DNA of 64,000 nt, taken from contig NZ_VSWH01000001.1 in the NCBI RefSeq assembly GCF_009602705.1, positions 3,100,001 through 3,164,000 on the forward strand. Direction: 5' to 3'. Below, in pieces: positions 50,417 through 59,549 of this stretch. Made by a program: the position numbers and the translations under genes. Below the pieces are notes generated by a model. The model saw only the letters and a list, made by a program, of their open reading frames with translations, was not told the origin of the DNA and did not search any database. Position 1 is the first letter of the stretch. Each line of letters starts with the position of its first letter. The stretch comes from Chryseobacterium vaccae. Lineage in GTDB: Bacteria > Bacteroidota > Bacteroidia > Flavobacteriales > Weeksellaceae.

Positions 50417-52567
50417 CTATTTACCGCTTTTACTGTCGTTAACTTCCTTGATTTTAGCATCAAAGTATTCTGCTTTTTCAGGATGCTTTTTCTTTAAAAT
50501 TCCAAATGCTTTAATGGCTTTGCTGTACAGTTTCTGTTCAAAGTAAAGATTGGCCAGTGTTTCTGTCATCAGATGGGAAATATCATCATTTCTTTCTTTG
50601 ACAACATAAGAGCTTTCTTCTTTCAGCTGACTGATTCTTGGATTATTTTCGATGAATGTTTCGATTGCTTTTTCTTTGATCACCGTTTTTTCCTTTTCAA
50701 CGTCTTCAGTTCTGTCGATTTTCAGCCAGCTCTGCCATGTATTGATAAAACCGGGAACATTACTGTCAAGAACTGCCTGGGCAGGCTGTTCCGGTTCTAT
50801 ATTTTGTGCCGTTTCTACTTTTTCAGTTTCATTTTTAGCTTCACCACCAGACCAGCTTGAAATATCTGAGCCGAAGAACGAAACGCTCATTACCGGAGCT
50901 TCTTCCTCCTGCGAAGTTGTTTCATTGCTTTCTTCTTCATTTTCCGCTGTTTCTAAAGCCTCTTCTGTATCTTCCTGAACAGTTTCTGTCTCTGTAACTG
51001 AGCTTTCAGCTACGATTTCTTCCTGTTCTTCTTTAACGGCCTGAACAGGTTCCGGCGGCGTTATATCCTCAGTTTTAACTTCTGGAGAAGCGGCTTCTTT
51101 GGAAATCAGAGAATCAGGAACATGAGTATTTACACTCATAGGTTTCCACGCTGTATTGACTTCATGCGTTGTTTCAGGTTCTTTTGTTTCTTCCTCGGGA
51201 ATCTCTTCTGATTGTTCAGGTTCCTGGTTTTCAGCAATATTTTCTGCAGCGGTTTCTTCTTTTAATTTAGGTTCATCACTTCCTGTTGACCAGAAATGGA
51301 AATTCTGGGTTTCAGCAAAACTAATCTCATGATCTTCCGCTTCGGGTTCTTCTACTATATTTTCTGCTGCAGGTTTCGTTTCCTTCATCTTCTTTTCAAC
51401 CTCCTCAATCAGACGTCTCATTTCTTCCTCGTGCTTATTGATTGATGGCTTAACAACAGCTTCTGCAGTCAGCATTTCTTCTGTATTCGCAGCCTGAATC
51501 TTCACATCAGACATGAAGGACTCTGTCCCATGGAAACTTATTTCAGCATCATCCGCCTGCTCTGTTTCAGATGGAGCTTCTTCTGCAATATTATTTTCTT
51601 TCTGACCAGCTTCCGGAGATAAACGTTCTACCTCATGGAAACTGATATCATTGTCTTCAGTGATTTCTTCTACTTCTTCTTCCGAAGACTGTTCTTCACT
51701 GATGATTTCCTCAGGTGTAAATTCTGCACTCGCTTCTGCTTCTTCAACTGCTTCTTCCTGTTCTTCAGAAATTGTTTCTTTTGCCTCTGAGTTAACTTCG
51801 TCATCAACAATTTCTTCCAAACGCTCAATTTCATGAAAGCTCTGATGATCTTTCTGGGCAATCTCTTCTTGTTCTGTTGGATCTGAAAGCTGGTCTTCGT
51901 TCACAATTTCTTCAGGGGTAAACTCAGTATCTGCATCCGGAGTTATACCGGCGTCTGACTTTTCGTTTTCCTGCTGAACTGTTTCCTGAATAAGGCTTAC
52001 AGGCTTGGAAACAAATTCCGTCTTCTGGGTTACCAGCGTTCCGGATTCCAGGGTGGATTCAAGATCTATCGTTTCTGCATGCTCTTCATTCAGGAAGTTT
52101 TCTTCACCTTCAAACAGAATTCTGTTTCTTTCTCCGTTCACATAGATATGTGTAACTTCCTGGGGAATGTTCAGCATACAGGCAGCTATTTCGTCCTGCT
52201 TTTCTTCCGTTTTTGCAACAGTCTCCTCTCTTTTAATAGGAAAAGCTTTGTCTTTATACCCGAAGCGTGCAGGTTTTGCAGCCGGTTTTACAGCCTGCTT
52301 CTCTTCAGCCGTTTCAACGGGTCTGGATTCCGGACGGATTTTACCATTGATGAGCTGATAAAGGATTTTTTTATCTGTGGTATACGCAGCAGTTGTGGAG
52401 AGCTCTTTCTGATAATTTTCCTGATCATAAAGGTGAACTCCATATAAATGTAGTGCCCTGATGTTTTGAACATATGGAAAGGCATGAATTTCTTCTTTCA
52501 AAAGATTTAGATCTTCTGACTGAATATTTTTCGGATTCTTTAATAATTCTAAAACTCTGGGATTCAT
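50417..52567 (-). CDS. Long acidic repeat protein of unknown function
   Basis: A 716-residue protein with two ordered ends and a long acidic, probably disordered middle. N-terminal ~80 residues are helical (DLNLLKEEIHAFPYVQNIRALHLYG). The C-terminal ~70 residues are TPR-like (ETLANLYFEQKLYSKAIKAFGILKKKHPEKAEY). The Glu-rich middle repeats short motifs: EFTPEEI at 215 and 282; SFHExERL at 243 and 309; degenerate versions SFHGTESF 344, SFAETQNFHFWS 416 and SFFGSDISSWSGG 563. The evenly spread motifs could dock several partner molecules. No signal peptide. It lies 1 base downstream of lptE in the same operon. Function unknown. Confidence 0.75.
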   Translation of the reverse strand: MNPRVLELLKNPKNIQSEDLNLLKEEIHAFPYVQNIRALHLYGVHLYDQENYQKELSTTAAYTTDKKILYQLINGKIRPESRPVETAEEKQAVKPAAKPARFGYKDKAFPIKREETVAKTEEKQDEIAACMLNIPQEVTHIYVNGERNRILFEGEENFLNEEHAETIDLESTLESGTLVTQKTEFVSKPVSLIQETVQQENEKSDAGITPDADTEFTPEEIVNEDQLSDPTEQEEIAQKDHQSFHEIERLEEIVDDEVNSEAKETISEEQEEAVEEAEASAEFTPEEIISEEQSSEEEVEEITEDNDISFHEVERLSPEAGQKENNIAEEAPSETEQADDAEISFHGTESFMSDVKIQAANTEEMLTAEAVVKPSINKHEEEMRRLIEEVEKKMKETKPAAENIVEEPEAEDHEISFAETQNFHFWSTGSDEPKLKEETAAENIAENQEPEQSEEIPEEETKEPETTHEVNTAWKPMSVNTHVPDSLISKEAASPEVKTEDITPPEPVQAVKEEQEEIVAESSVTETETVQEDTEEALETAENEEESNETTSQEEEAPVMSVSFFGSDISSWSGGEAKNETEKVETAQNIEPEQPAQAVLDSNVPGFINTWQSWLKIDRTEDVEKEKTVIKEKAIETFIENNPRISQLKEESSYVVKERNDDISHLMTETLANLYFEQKLYSKAIKAFGILKKKHPEKAEYFDAKIKEVNDSKSGK

Positions 52568-52568
52568 C

Positions 52569-53099
52569 TTACCAATTCGCTACAATATCGTTAAATATCT
52601 TGTTAATAATTCTGTCTGTCACTATCTTTACCTGAGAGGCTTCAATCTCGCTCTGGGTCAGGTTACTGTTAAATACGGCTTCGTCTGTATAGGCTCTGTC
52701 AAAGCTTAGCTCCGAATGCAATTTATTTTCATAATGTACTTTTACGGTAATCGTCAGTTTACTCTGTGCCTGCTGAACGACACCTCCCGAAGGATTTTGC
52801 TGTGTATTTGAGCTGATTGTAGTAGGCGAGAAACCATAATCTGAAATTTCACCTTCTACCAGAATATCCGGATTTGATTTGGTTCCTTTTAATGTAGTCC
52901 TCTGCAGAAACCTGTTCTGGATATCTGTAGAAAACTGCTGGGAAAGGGTTGGGTTCACCAGTGATGCATTGTTTGGAAATTCACTGATCTGAATTGTTTT
53001 TTCGTCTGTCAGGGAAGATAAAGATCCTCCTGTAAACGAATAACACTGCTGAAACAGCGAAAGAATGACAAATCCAAATATTATTTTTAATTTACTCAT
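52569..53099 (-). CDS. lptE: LptE-family LPS assembly lipoprotein
   Basis: Outer-membrane lipoprotein that plugs LptD and helps place LPS on the cell surface (176 aa). The lipobox ends at Cys 19 (LSLFQQC). Family-typical elements follow: TIQISEFPNNASLVNPTLSQQFSTDIQNRFLQRT and the conserved DILVEGEISDY, then paired beta strands. It is in an operon with a sigma-54 activator and a membrane protein upstream, with a 4-base overlap to the latter, an order I associate with Flavobacteriia. Confidence 0.88.
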   Translation of the reverse strand: MSKLKIIFGFVILSLFQQCYSFTGGSLSSLTDEKTIQISEFPNNASLVNPTLSQQFSTDIQNRFLQRTTLKGTKSNPDILVEGEISDYGFSPTTISSNTQQNPSGGVVQQAQSKLTITVKVHYENKLHSELSFDRAYTDEAVFNSNLTQSEIEASQVKIVTDRIINKIFNDIVANW

Positions 53100-53797
53100 A
53101 CTGTTTTTTGATTTGAGCTTCCTAGAATATTTTTAAAGGAAGCATATTTAATACAGATCCCAAGAGGTATTGTAAATAAAAGACCAATTCCGCATACAAT
53201 AGCTCCTAACTGAGAAATAATTCCTACCACAATAGTGAACAGGAAAATCATAAAGAAGTTTCTTCTGGCCAATTTCCAGGAAATTGAAAAAGCTTCTCTT
53301 ACACTGCTGATTCTATACAGCGAAATTAAAGGCTGTACAAAATACATCGATATTGATACTACAAAAAGCAGAACAATAACGAGCAGAAACCAGATTCCCA
53401 TTCCTCCTGCAAATAAAGCCACACCGGTATCAGATAGCTGCCCATCAGACGCAGAAGCTGCAAACAGAATAGGAAGCAGCGATAACTGAATCGGAATCAT
53501 AATGATAAATAATATGACAAAAAGAAGGAGGAACAGTTTCAGATAGGTCACAAAATCTGTAAAGTCAAAAATATCTCCTGCCTGTACTTTCTGCCCTTCA
53601 TCTACTTTTCTGCATATTTTATAAAAATTTCCTAACGCCATCACTCCTAAAAAAGGGATAAGGCTAATAAAAAAAAGGAGTAAGGTTGCTACTATAAATC
53701 CGCCAATATCTTTTTTAAAAAGATCTACACCTTCAGATATGAATTTTCCTATATTCATCTCATATCCATTGGTGGCCGTTACATCAAAATTCTTCAT
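53096..53797 (-). CDS. Polytopic membrane protein, unknown function
   Basis: A 233-residue inner-membrane protein. After a soluble start (MNIGKFISEGVDLFKKDIGGF) there are about five or six hydrophobic segments (FIVATLLLFFISLIPFLGVMALG; YLKLFLLLFVILFIIMIP; GIWFLLVIVLLFVVSISMYF; FFMIFLFTIVVGIISQLGAIVCGIGLLFTIPLG). The pattern resembles the loosely defined DUF975/YciC-like family. It lies between the sigma-54 activator and lptE, overlapping lptE by 4 bases. Confidence 0.7.
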   Translation of the reverse strand: MKNFDVTATNGYEMNIGKFISEGVDLFKKDIGGFIVATLLLFFISLIPFLGVMALGNFYKICRKVDEGQKVQAGDIFDFTDFVTYLKLFLLLFVILFIIMIPIQLSLLPILFAASASDGQLSDTGVALFAGGMGIWFLLVIVLLFVVSISMYFVQPLISLYRISSVREAFSISWKLARRNFFMIFLFTIVVGIISQLGAIVCGIGLLFTIPLGICIKYASFKNILGSSNQKTV

Positions 53798-53813
53798 TTT
53801 TCTTGTTTTTATT

Positions 53814-55100
53814 TTAGTCTTCCAGGTTATATTGTTTTATTTTTCTGTATAATGTTCTTTGTGAAATCCCCAGTTCATCTGCAGCTCTGTTCCTGCGCCC
53901 TTTATGCTTCTCCAATGCTTTGATAATCAAATCTTTTTCATTATTCTGAAGGGACAGGGATTCTGGTCTGTTTTCTTCTACTTCAATATCCTCAATATCT
54001 TCATAGCTGTCTTCAGGAGCTGAAATAATAGACGGAGTCTGCACCACCGGGGTTTTATCCTCAAAATACAGTAGGGAATTATTATTTACAGGAGCCTGCT
54101 GAGTTTCCGCGGCATAAATTCTATTGATCAGGTTTTTCTCCTGATTGCTCAGATCACCTGCACCTCTGTTCTTGATGAGTTCCGAAGTTAAGGATTTTAA
54201 ATCATTAATATCATTCCTCATATCGAAGAGAATTTTATACATAATTTCTCGCTCGCTTCCGAAATCGTTCTGCTTTTGGGCGGTCTGGTTATTCACAACC
54301 ATCGGAAGGTGGGTTTCCATCGGAATATATTCAGCCAGTTTTTCTACCGTGACATTTCTGTTTCTTTCCACTACAGTCATCTGTTCTACCAGATTTCTCA
54401 ATTGGCGGACATTTCCGGGAAAGGAATAATTATCGATATAATGAACTGCTGCAGGATCTAACTCCAATTCCGGCATTCTGTATTTTTCTGCAAAATCAAT
54501 GGCAAATTTCCTGAACAGCAGATGAATATCTCCTTTTCTTTCTCTTAAAGGAGGCATGTCGATCTGTACGGTATTTAAACGGTAAAACAAGTCTTCACGG
54601 AATCTCCCGTCCTGGATGGCCTTCATCATATTGACATTGGTAGCAGCCACTATTCTTACGTTGGTTTTTTGTACCTGTGACGAACCTACTTTCATAAATT
54701 CACCGCTTTCAAGCACCCTTAAAAGACGGACCTGTGTCTGCAGGGGAAGCTCTCCTACCTCATCCAGAAAGATGGTACCGCCGTCTGCCACTTCAAAATA
54801 TCCTTTTCTGGTAGCCGTGGCTCCGGTAAATGCTCCTTTTTCGTGTCCGAATAATTCGGAATCTATGGTTCCCTCTGGAATGGCACCACAGTTAACCACA
54901 ATGTAGGGCTGGTGTTTTCTTTTTGATTCTGAATGAATGATTTTAGGAATAAACTCTTTTCCTACCCCGCTTTCCCCGATCACCAGCACGGAAATATCCG
55001 TAGGGGCTACCTGGATTGCTTTTTCCAAAGCCCTGTTCAATGCAGGATAGTTTCCTATAATTCCAAAGCGGTTTTTTATATTTTGTAACTCGTTGCTCAT
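53814..55100 (-). CDS. Sigma-54-dependent transcriptional activator (Fis-type HTH)
   Basis: A 428-residue bacterial enhancer-binding protein. The AAA+ domain starts almost at the N-terminus with Walker A GESGVGKE (42-49), the sigma-54 contact loop GAFTGA (89-94) and Walker B IFLDEVGEL (110-117). A long linker (~260-375) is unusual and partly acidic. The C-terminus is a Fis-like HTH (IIKALEKHKGRRNRAADELGISQRTLYRKI). No receiver or GAF sensor domain precedes the ATPase, so activity must be controlled by level or by partners. It is first in the operon with the membrane protein and lptE. Confidence 0.94.
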   Translation of the reverse strand: MSNELQNIKNRFGIIGNYPALNRALEKAIQVAPTDISVLVIGESGVGKEFIPKIIHSESKRKHQPYIVVNCGAIPEGTIDSELFGHEKGAFTGATATRKGYFEVADGGTIFLDEVGELPLQTQVRLLRVLESGEFMKVGSSQVQKTNVRIVAATNVNMMKAIQDGRFREDLFYRLNTVQIDMPPLRERKGDIHLLFRKFAIDFAEKYRMPELELDPAAVHYIDNYSFPGNVRQLRNLVEQMTVVERNRNVTVEKLAEYIPMETHLPMVVNNQTAQKQNDFGSEREIMYKILFDMRNDINDLKSLTSELIKNRGAGDLSNQEKNLINRIYAAETQQAPVNNNSLLYFEDKTPVVQTPSIISAPEDSYEDIEDIEVEENRPESLSLQNNEKDLIIKALEKHKGRRNRAADELGISQRTLYRKIKQYNLED

Positions 55101-55133
55101 AAGTAAATGTTTGATTATTGATTTAATTCGGGC

Positions 55134-55931
55134 TTACAACGCTTCAATCTGCGTTCTGTAAACTTTGTTGAAATGATGGGTATAGGGATCTTTCATGATC
55201 TTCCCTTCATCATACGTTTTTAATGCTAACGTCTTTAAATCCAGATAATCTTTGTTTCTAATCTTAGAAACTTTACTTTTAAAGTATATATTCTCAGCAA
55301 AGTCGTATGCTTTGCTTTGTTTTTCGAAGTTTTTTAAAGCCAGATCATATTGTCCCAGCTGAAAATAGGTAACTCCCAACTGGTAATGGTCATACAGGCC
55401 TTTGAAATAGTTTTTGGAAGCCAGAAGTTTTTCAATGATATCGACAGCTTTTCCTTTCTGACCTAAAGCACTGTAAGACAATGCTCTTACAATATCTAAA
55501 TGATAGTCGCCGTTTTGTGATCGTCCCAGATCTTCAGGGTAATATTTTTTCAGTTCTTCAAGATCCTGAATGGCGCCGTTATAATCCCTCAGAAACTCAA
55601 ACCTGCACCATCCTCTGTATCCAAGATGTCTTTTCGGGTCTAAAGCAACGGCTTTATTAATGAGTATCCTCCAGGTGATAAAATCCCCGTTTTTAAGATA
55701 GGGAACGGATTTCTCCATATAGGCATGAGAAAAATCCGGACATAACTCAATGGCTTTATCAAACCCTTCCTGGGATGCACTGGAACCTTGTCTGTCGGAA
55801 GCCCAGTTGTATAACTCACAAGCTTTTTTGCAATCCTCTCCCTCTACTGCATTACAGTTAACCTGTGCAATAGTATTGGTGTAAACGATAAGTAACAAAA
55901 AGCTAAGGTAATACCTCTGAAACTTTTCCAT
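55134..55931 (-). CDS. Secreted TPR-repeat protein
   Basis: A 265-residue exported protein. The ATG giving MEKFQRYYLSFLLLIVYTNTIAQ provides a signal peptide; two extra codons upstream would need TTG. TPR-like units follow: QEGFDKAIELCPDFSHAYMEKSVPYLKNGDF, YNGAIQDLEELKKYYPED, LSYSALGQKGKAVDIIEKL and LGVTYFQLGQYDLALKNFEKQ. Two Cys pairs near the mature start (VNCNAVEGEDCKKACELY) may form disulfides. It overlaps the upstream TonB-C-like lipoprotein gene by 29 bases, so the two are coupled. Confidence 0.75.
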   Translation of the reverse strand: MEKFQRYYLSFLLLIVYTNTIAQVNCNAVEGEDCKKACELYNWASDRQGSSASQEGFDKAIELCPDFSHAYMEKSVPYLKNGDFITWRILINKAVALDPKRHLGYRGWCRFEFLRDYNGAIQDLEELKKYYPEDLGRSQNGDYHLDIVRALSYSALGQKGKAVDIIEKLLASKNYFKGLYDHYQLGVTYFQLGQYDLALKNFEKQSKAYDFAENIYFKSKVSKIRNKDYLDLKTLALKTYDEGKIMKDPYTHHFNKVYRTQIEAL

Positions 55932-56421
55932 TTTCAATTTTATAGGTTAAATACTGGTAGTAATCTACTTTAAAACCTTCTATTTCTTTAGGCTGCCATC
56001 CGTCCAGCGATCTGGTGAACTGCAGCAGTTTTTTTTCCAGTTCCGGATCAAAATCAGAGTTTTCCAGATCCGAATTCATATGCTGTACTCTGAACAGTCC
56101 TGTTTTTCCTTCACAATTTACTAAAAATCTGACCGTAATATAGCCGTTGGTCTTCTTTTCAGAATGAATATTTTGTCTATTCAGTTTTTCAATAATGGCA
56201 ATCTTCTCTCCCTTATAATCAAATTCTTTAGCTCCGTGATAATACTGAAAGCTGAAGGGTCTGTCTTTTCCTTTTCCGCATTTTTTCAGATCCGTATCAT
56301 CCAGATTCTTATCAAATTCAATATCTCCAACAGTATTAGGATATTGTCCCGCTGCTTTTTCTGTCTGACACGACATCAGAATGAAAGAAAATAGGGCAAA
56401 GAAAGAGACTGCTTTGATCAA
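55903..56421 (-). CDS. TonB-C-like lipoprotein
   Basis: A 172-residue lipoprotein starting at TTG; no in-frame ATG exists before the signal sequence, and TTG gives MIKAVSFFALFSFILMSC with a correct lipobox. The later part resembles the TonB C-terminal fold: YITVRFLVNCEGKTG and the GWQPKEIEGFKVDYY element near the end, the same W-x-P-x(4)-G pattern as in four paralogues at 57981-60035. It lies 9 bases downstream of miaB. Not coupled to ExbBD by any visible anchor. Confidence 0.65.
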   Translation of the reverse strand: MIKAVSFFALFSFILMSCQTEKAAGQYPNTVGDIEFDKNLDDTDLKKCGKGKDRPFSFQYYHGAKEFDYKGEKIAIIEKLNRQNIHSEKKTNGYITVRFLVNCEGKTGLFRVQHMNSDLENSDFDPELEKKLLQFTRSLDGWQPKEIEGFKVDYYQYLTYKIENGKVSEVLP

Positions 56422-56430
56422 AATCTGAAA

Positions 56431-57867
56431 TTATTCCCCTATTCTCCCTAAAAGTGTGCCCTGTGTATTGTCATAAACAAAAACATCCACAATGTCGCCA
56501 ATTTTCTGCCCTTCCTGTTTATCGAATACACAGACTGCATTCTGTGAGTTTCTTCCTTTCCACTGATCTTTGTTCTTTTTGGAAATTCCTTCGATCAGAA
56601 TCTGGTGTGTTCTTCCCACGTAGGATTTCATACGATTTCTGGAAAGTTCACCCTGAAGCGCAATCACCTCAGCCAGACGTCTCTGCTTCACATCTGCAGG
56701 AATATTGTCTTCCATTTTTTTGTGTGCAGGTGTTCCGGGTCTTTCTGAATAAGCAAACATATAACCATAGTCATATTCCACTTCCTTCATCAGGCTTAGG
56801 GTATCCTGGTGATCTTCTTCGGATTCATTGCAGAATCCAACGATCATATCCTGGGAAAATGCAATGTCCGGAACAATTTCTTTGGCCTGCTTAATCAGAT
56901 CCAGATATTCTTCACGGGTATGCTGTCTGTTCATGGCCTGAAGCATGTTATTACTTCCACTCTGTACCGGAAGGTGAACATATCGGCATATATTTTCATG
57001 CTTTGCAATCATTCTGAACACGTCAAGGCTCATATCCTGAGGATTGGAAGTAGAGAATCGTATTCTCATTTCAGGAACCGCTTTAGCTACTAAATCAAGC
57101 AGTTGCGCAAAGTTGACGGCTGTTGCCTTCTGCATTTCCGAAGCTTTGGCAAAATCTTTTTTAGGACCGCCTCCATACCATAAATAAGAGTCTACATTCT
57201 GCCCTAAAAGGGTAATTTCTTTATATCCGTTTTCTGCGAGATTTTTACATTCTTCAATGATAGAATGCGGATCTCGGCTTCTTTCTCGTCCCCTGGTAAA
57301 CGGAACCACGCAGAAGGTACACATGTTATCGCAGCCTCTGGTAATGGTTACAAATGCAGCCACACCGTTTCCGCCTAAACGAACCGGATTAATATCTGCA
57401 TAGGTTTCTTCTTTGGAAAGGATTACATTGATGGCGTCTCTCCCGTCTTCTGTTTCCTGTAAAAGGTTAGGAAGATCTCTGTAAGCATCTGGTCCCACAA
57501 CAAGGTCAACCAGCTGTTCTTCTTCCAGAAATTTAGTCTTCAGCCTTTCAGCCATGCAACCCAAAACACCGACGGTCATATTCGGTTTTTCTTTCTTCAG
57601 GTTTTTGAACTGGGAAAGACGCATTCTTACAGTCTGTTCCGCTTTTTCACGGATAGAGCATGTATTCAGAAGGATAAGATCTGCTTCTTCTACTTTCAGA
57701 GTGGTATTGTATCCCTGTTCGTTTAGAATAGAAGCCACGATTTCAGAGTCAGAGAAGTTCATCTGGCAGCCATAGCTTTCTAAAAACAGTTTTTTAGAAT
57801 TTTCCGGTCTTTCAGCAATAGCAAAAGCTTCTCCCTGCTTTGTTTCGTCTATATATTTTTCCTGCAC
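56431..57867 (-). CDS. miaB: MiaB, tRNA-i6A37 methylthiotransferase
   Basis: Radical-SAM enzyme adding a methylthio group to i6A37 of tRNAs (478 aa). I choose the GTG start (MQEKYIDETKQGEAF), because the next upstream ATG at 57957 lies above the TATCTTTG promoter box at 57947. The N-terminal UPF0004 cluster cysteines are 34 (GCQMNFSDSE), 70 (NTCSIREKA) and 104 (GCMAER). The radical-SAM CxxxCxxC is at 179-186 (CDNMCTFC). The C-terminal TRAM domain includes QILIEGISKK and GDIVDVFVYDNT. Confidence 0.94.
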   Translation of the reverse strand: MQEKYIDETKQGEAFAIAERPENSKKLFLESYGCQMNFSDSEIVASILNEQGYNTTLKVEEADLILLNTCSIREKAEQTVRMRLSQFKNLKKEKPNMTVGVLGCMAERLKTKFLEEEQLVDLVVGPDAYRDLPNLLQETEDGRDAINVILSKEETYADINPVRLGGNGVAAFVTITRGCDNMCTFCVVPFTRGRERSRDPHSIIEECKNLAENGYKEITLLGQNVDSYLWYGGGPKKDFAKASEMQKATAVNFAQLLDLVAKAVPEMRIRFSTSNPQDMSLDVFRMIAKHENICRYVHLPVQSGSNNMLQAMNRQHTREEYLDLIKQAKEIVPDIAFSQDMIVGFCNESEEDHQDTLSLMKEVEYDYGYMFAYSERPGTPAHKKMEDNIPADVKQRRLAEVIALQGELSRNRMKSYVGRTHQILIEGISKKNKDQWKGRNSQNAVCVFDKQEGQKIGDIVDVFVYDNTQGTLLGRIGE

Positions 57868-57946
57868 GGTAATCAAATTAAAGGTTTGGGACTTAAAATT
57901 CAGTGTCTTTTCACATTCAATTTTAAATCCAAAACAGATTAGTCTG

Positions 57947-57954
57947 CAAAGATA
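57947..57954 (-). promoter_or_regulatory. Promoter -7 box for miaB
   Basis: TATCTTTG on the minus strand, a perfect TAnnTTTG box, 79 bases before the GTG start. Confidence 0.5.
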
Positions 57955-57980
57955 CAAAATATTGTGACAGAATGGCAGGG

Positions 57981-58718
57981 CTATCTTTCATTGAATGTAA
58001 TTGAAAATTTTACAGGAAAGGCTATCCTTTGTTTGATTGGAATATTAGAATATAAAGCCGGCTTCCAGACCTTTTTTAGTCTTGAAAGCGTTCTCATAAA
58101 ATTTATATTAAAATTTTTATCATCTATTGAGGGATAAATTCTCGGATTAATAATATGCCCCTCTTCGTTTACATAAAATTCTAAATTAACCTCACCATTA
58201 ATATGATAATCCATAAAAAGCGTCTGAAAATTATCATGAAAGTCCTTGTTAAATTTCTTTAAGCCACCGGGATACTGTGAAGACATCACAAAAGCATCTG
58301 CATTATATCCAGTTTTATAATTACTCATCAAATCTTTAGGGTAAAAGATAAATTCTGTAACTGCTCCAAGGGTATTTCCTTTAACTTCAGCAGGCTTCCA
58401 CCCTTTGAGATTTTTCAGAACTTCCATGGAAAGGTCATATGCACATTTATTTTTTGCAATATTCAAGGTATCACTATCTTTTACCAATTTAACACTGCCC
58501 AAAGCGGTAACAATAATCCTTGGCTGATAAATTTCTTTTCCATCACATTCTTTCCTGTTATTTATGATGAGATATTCGTGTGCATCTTTATAAAAGGTTA
58601 CTAAACCTCCCTCATAAAAATCCTGTCCTTTGGGATAGCTTTCCAAGACATTCATTTGGGCATAAAAAGTCTGGCCCATTGCTGATATAAAAAACAACAT
58701 TAGAAAGTATTTTTTCAT
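57981..58718 (-). CDS. Secreted protein with two TonB-C-like repeats
   Basis: A 245-residue exported protein. The ATG giving MKKYFLMLFFISAMGQTFYAQ provides a signal peptide (a TTG sits one codon upstream). Two copies of the TonB C-terminal-like element are visible: GWKPAEVKGNTLGAVTEFIFY in the first half and KVWKPALYSNIPIKQRIAFPVKF at the end. No transmembrane anchor remains after signal cleavage, so it should be a soluble periplasmic protein rather than an energy transducer. First or last of a four-gene family cluster. Confidence 0.7.
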   Translation of the reverse strand: MKKYFLMLFFISAMGQTFYAQMNVLESYPKGQDFYEGGLVTFYKDAHEYLIINNRKECDGKEIYQPRIIVTALGSVKLVKDSDTLNIAKNKCAYDLSMEVLKNLKGWKPAEVKGNTLGAVTEFIFYPKDLMSNYKTGYNADAFVMSSQYPGGLKKFNKDFHDNFQTLFMDYHINGEVNLEFYVNEEGHIINPRIYPSIDDKNFNINFMRTLSRLKKVWKPALYSNIPIKQRIAFPVKFSITFNER

Positions 58719-58758
58719 CAAATTAATTTTAATCTGGTTTTGTGTTTTTGTTTATTTT

Positions 58759-59139
58759 TCAAAATTCTCTTGGAGGATGAAATGTGAGCGGTAATCTGAA
58801 AAAAGACTCTATAAGCTCGCCCTCTTTCTTAGCCGGGGTCCATTTTTTCTTTCTCATTCTTTTTATTCCGTCAAGAATTCTTTGGTCAAACTCTGCATTT
58901 CCTGAAGATTCCTCCAGTGTTACATTTTCCATTTTCCCTTCTTTGCTGACGGTAAAAGTTACTACCAATTTAAATGGCTCTTTCCAGACAAAATCACTGA
59001 GGTCAATCTGTTTTGCGACTTCAGTCCTGAAAACCCCAAGTCCTCCAGGCTTTTTAATTGAATCTGATATTTTTTCCTGAGCTTTTATATTTAAAGAAAA
59101 AACAGTTAAGAAGAAGATTAATATTCTAACCGATCTCAT
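58759..59139 (-). CDS. Secreted single TonB-C-domain protein
   Basis: A 126-residue exported protein. Signal peptide is 1-20 (FLTVFSLNIKAQ). A TonB C-terminal domain follows: LVVTFTVSKEGKMENVTLEESSGNAEFDQRILDGIKRMRKKKWTPAKKEGELIESFFRLPLTF. This is the clearest TonB-C match of the cluster, including the K-x-W-x-P-A-x(4)-G signature. It overlaps the next upstream gene by 14 bases. Confidence 0.75.
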   Translation of the reverse strand: MRSVRILIFFLTVFSLNIKAQEKISDSIKKPGGLGVFRTEVAKQIDLSDFVWKEPFKLVVTFTVSKEGKMENVTLEESSGNAEFDQRILDGIKRMRKKKWTPAKKEGELIESFFRLPLTFHPPREF

Positions 59140-59536
59140 AAGTTCCTGTAGTAAAATTAACCTTAAAAATATACTTTGATTCTACAGCTACTCCGTCTTT
59201 CATCGCCGGTTTCCATTTTCCTTTTACTTTTTTTAAGGCGTATTTCACGTCATCAATAAACATTTCACCGTTTTTGATCTTGGGAAGAACATCCAGGCGG
59301 TCCATTTTACCGGTTTTATCAATATTAATCACAAAAGTTACGGTTCCGTTGATGGCATAGCTTTCAGCATCCACATAAGCGTGAAGCATATTCACAAACT
59401 GTTTTCTGAAGGCTTCATCGCCTCTTGGAAATTCGGCTCTTTGTGTGTATCTCGGGATTTCGCACTGCATTGTGTTTTGAGAGAATCCTTTAATTCCAAT
59501 GAATAATAAGGGTAATAATAAAAGGTATTTTTTCAT
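59126..59536 (-). CDS. Secreted TonB-C-like protein
   Basis: A 136-residue exported protein. Signal peptide is 1-19 (LFIGIKGFSQ). The mature part has TVTFVINIDKTGKMDRLDVLPK and the signature VKGKWKPAMKDGVAVESKYIFKVNF. Same fold as its neighbours but with a Cys-containing start (MQCEIPRYTQRAEFPRGDEAFRKQFV). Overlaps the downstream TonB-C gene by 14 bases. Confidence 0.7.
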   Translation of the reverse strand: MKKYLLLLPLLFIGIKGFSQNTMQCEIPRYTQRAEFPRGDEAFRKQFVNMLHAYVDAESYAINGTVTFVINIDKTGKMDRLDVLPKIKNGEMFIDDVKYALKKVKGKWKPAMKDGVAVESKYIFKVNFTTGTYEIG

Positions 59537-59549
59537 TTGTAAATGGCTA

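Noticed and set aside
50652..51836. Ser-rich open frames opposite the acidic 716-aa gene
   Set aside because: Glu-rich codons (GAA/GAG) on the minus strand read as Ser/Leu/Phe on the other strand, so long Ser-rich frames are expected artefacts.
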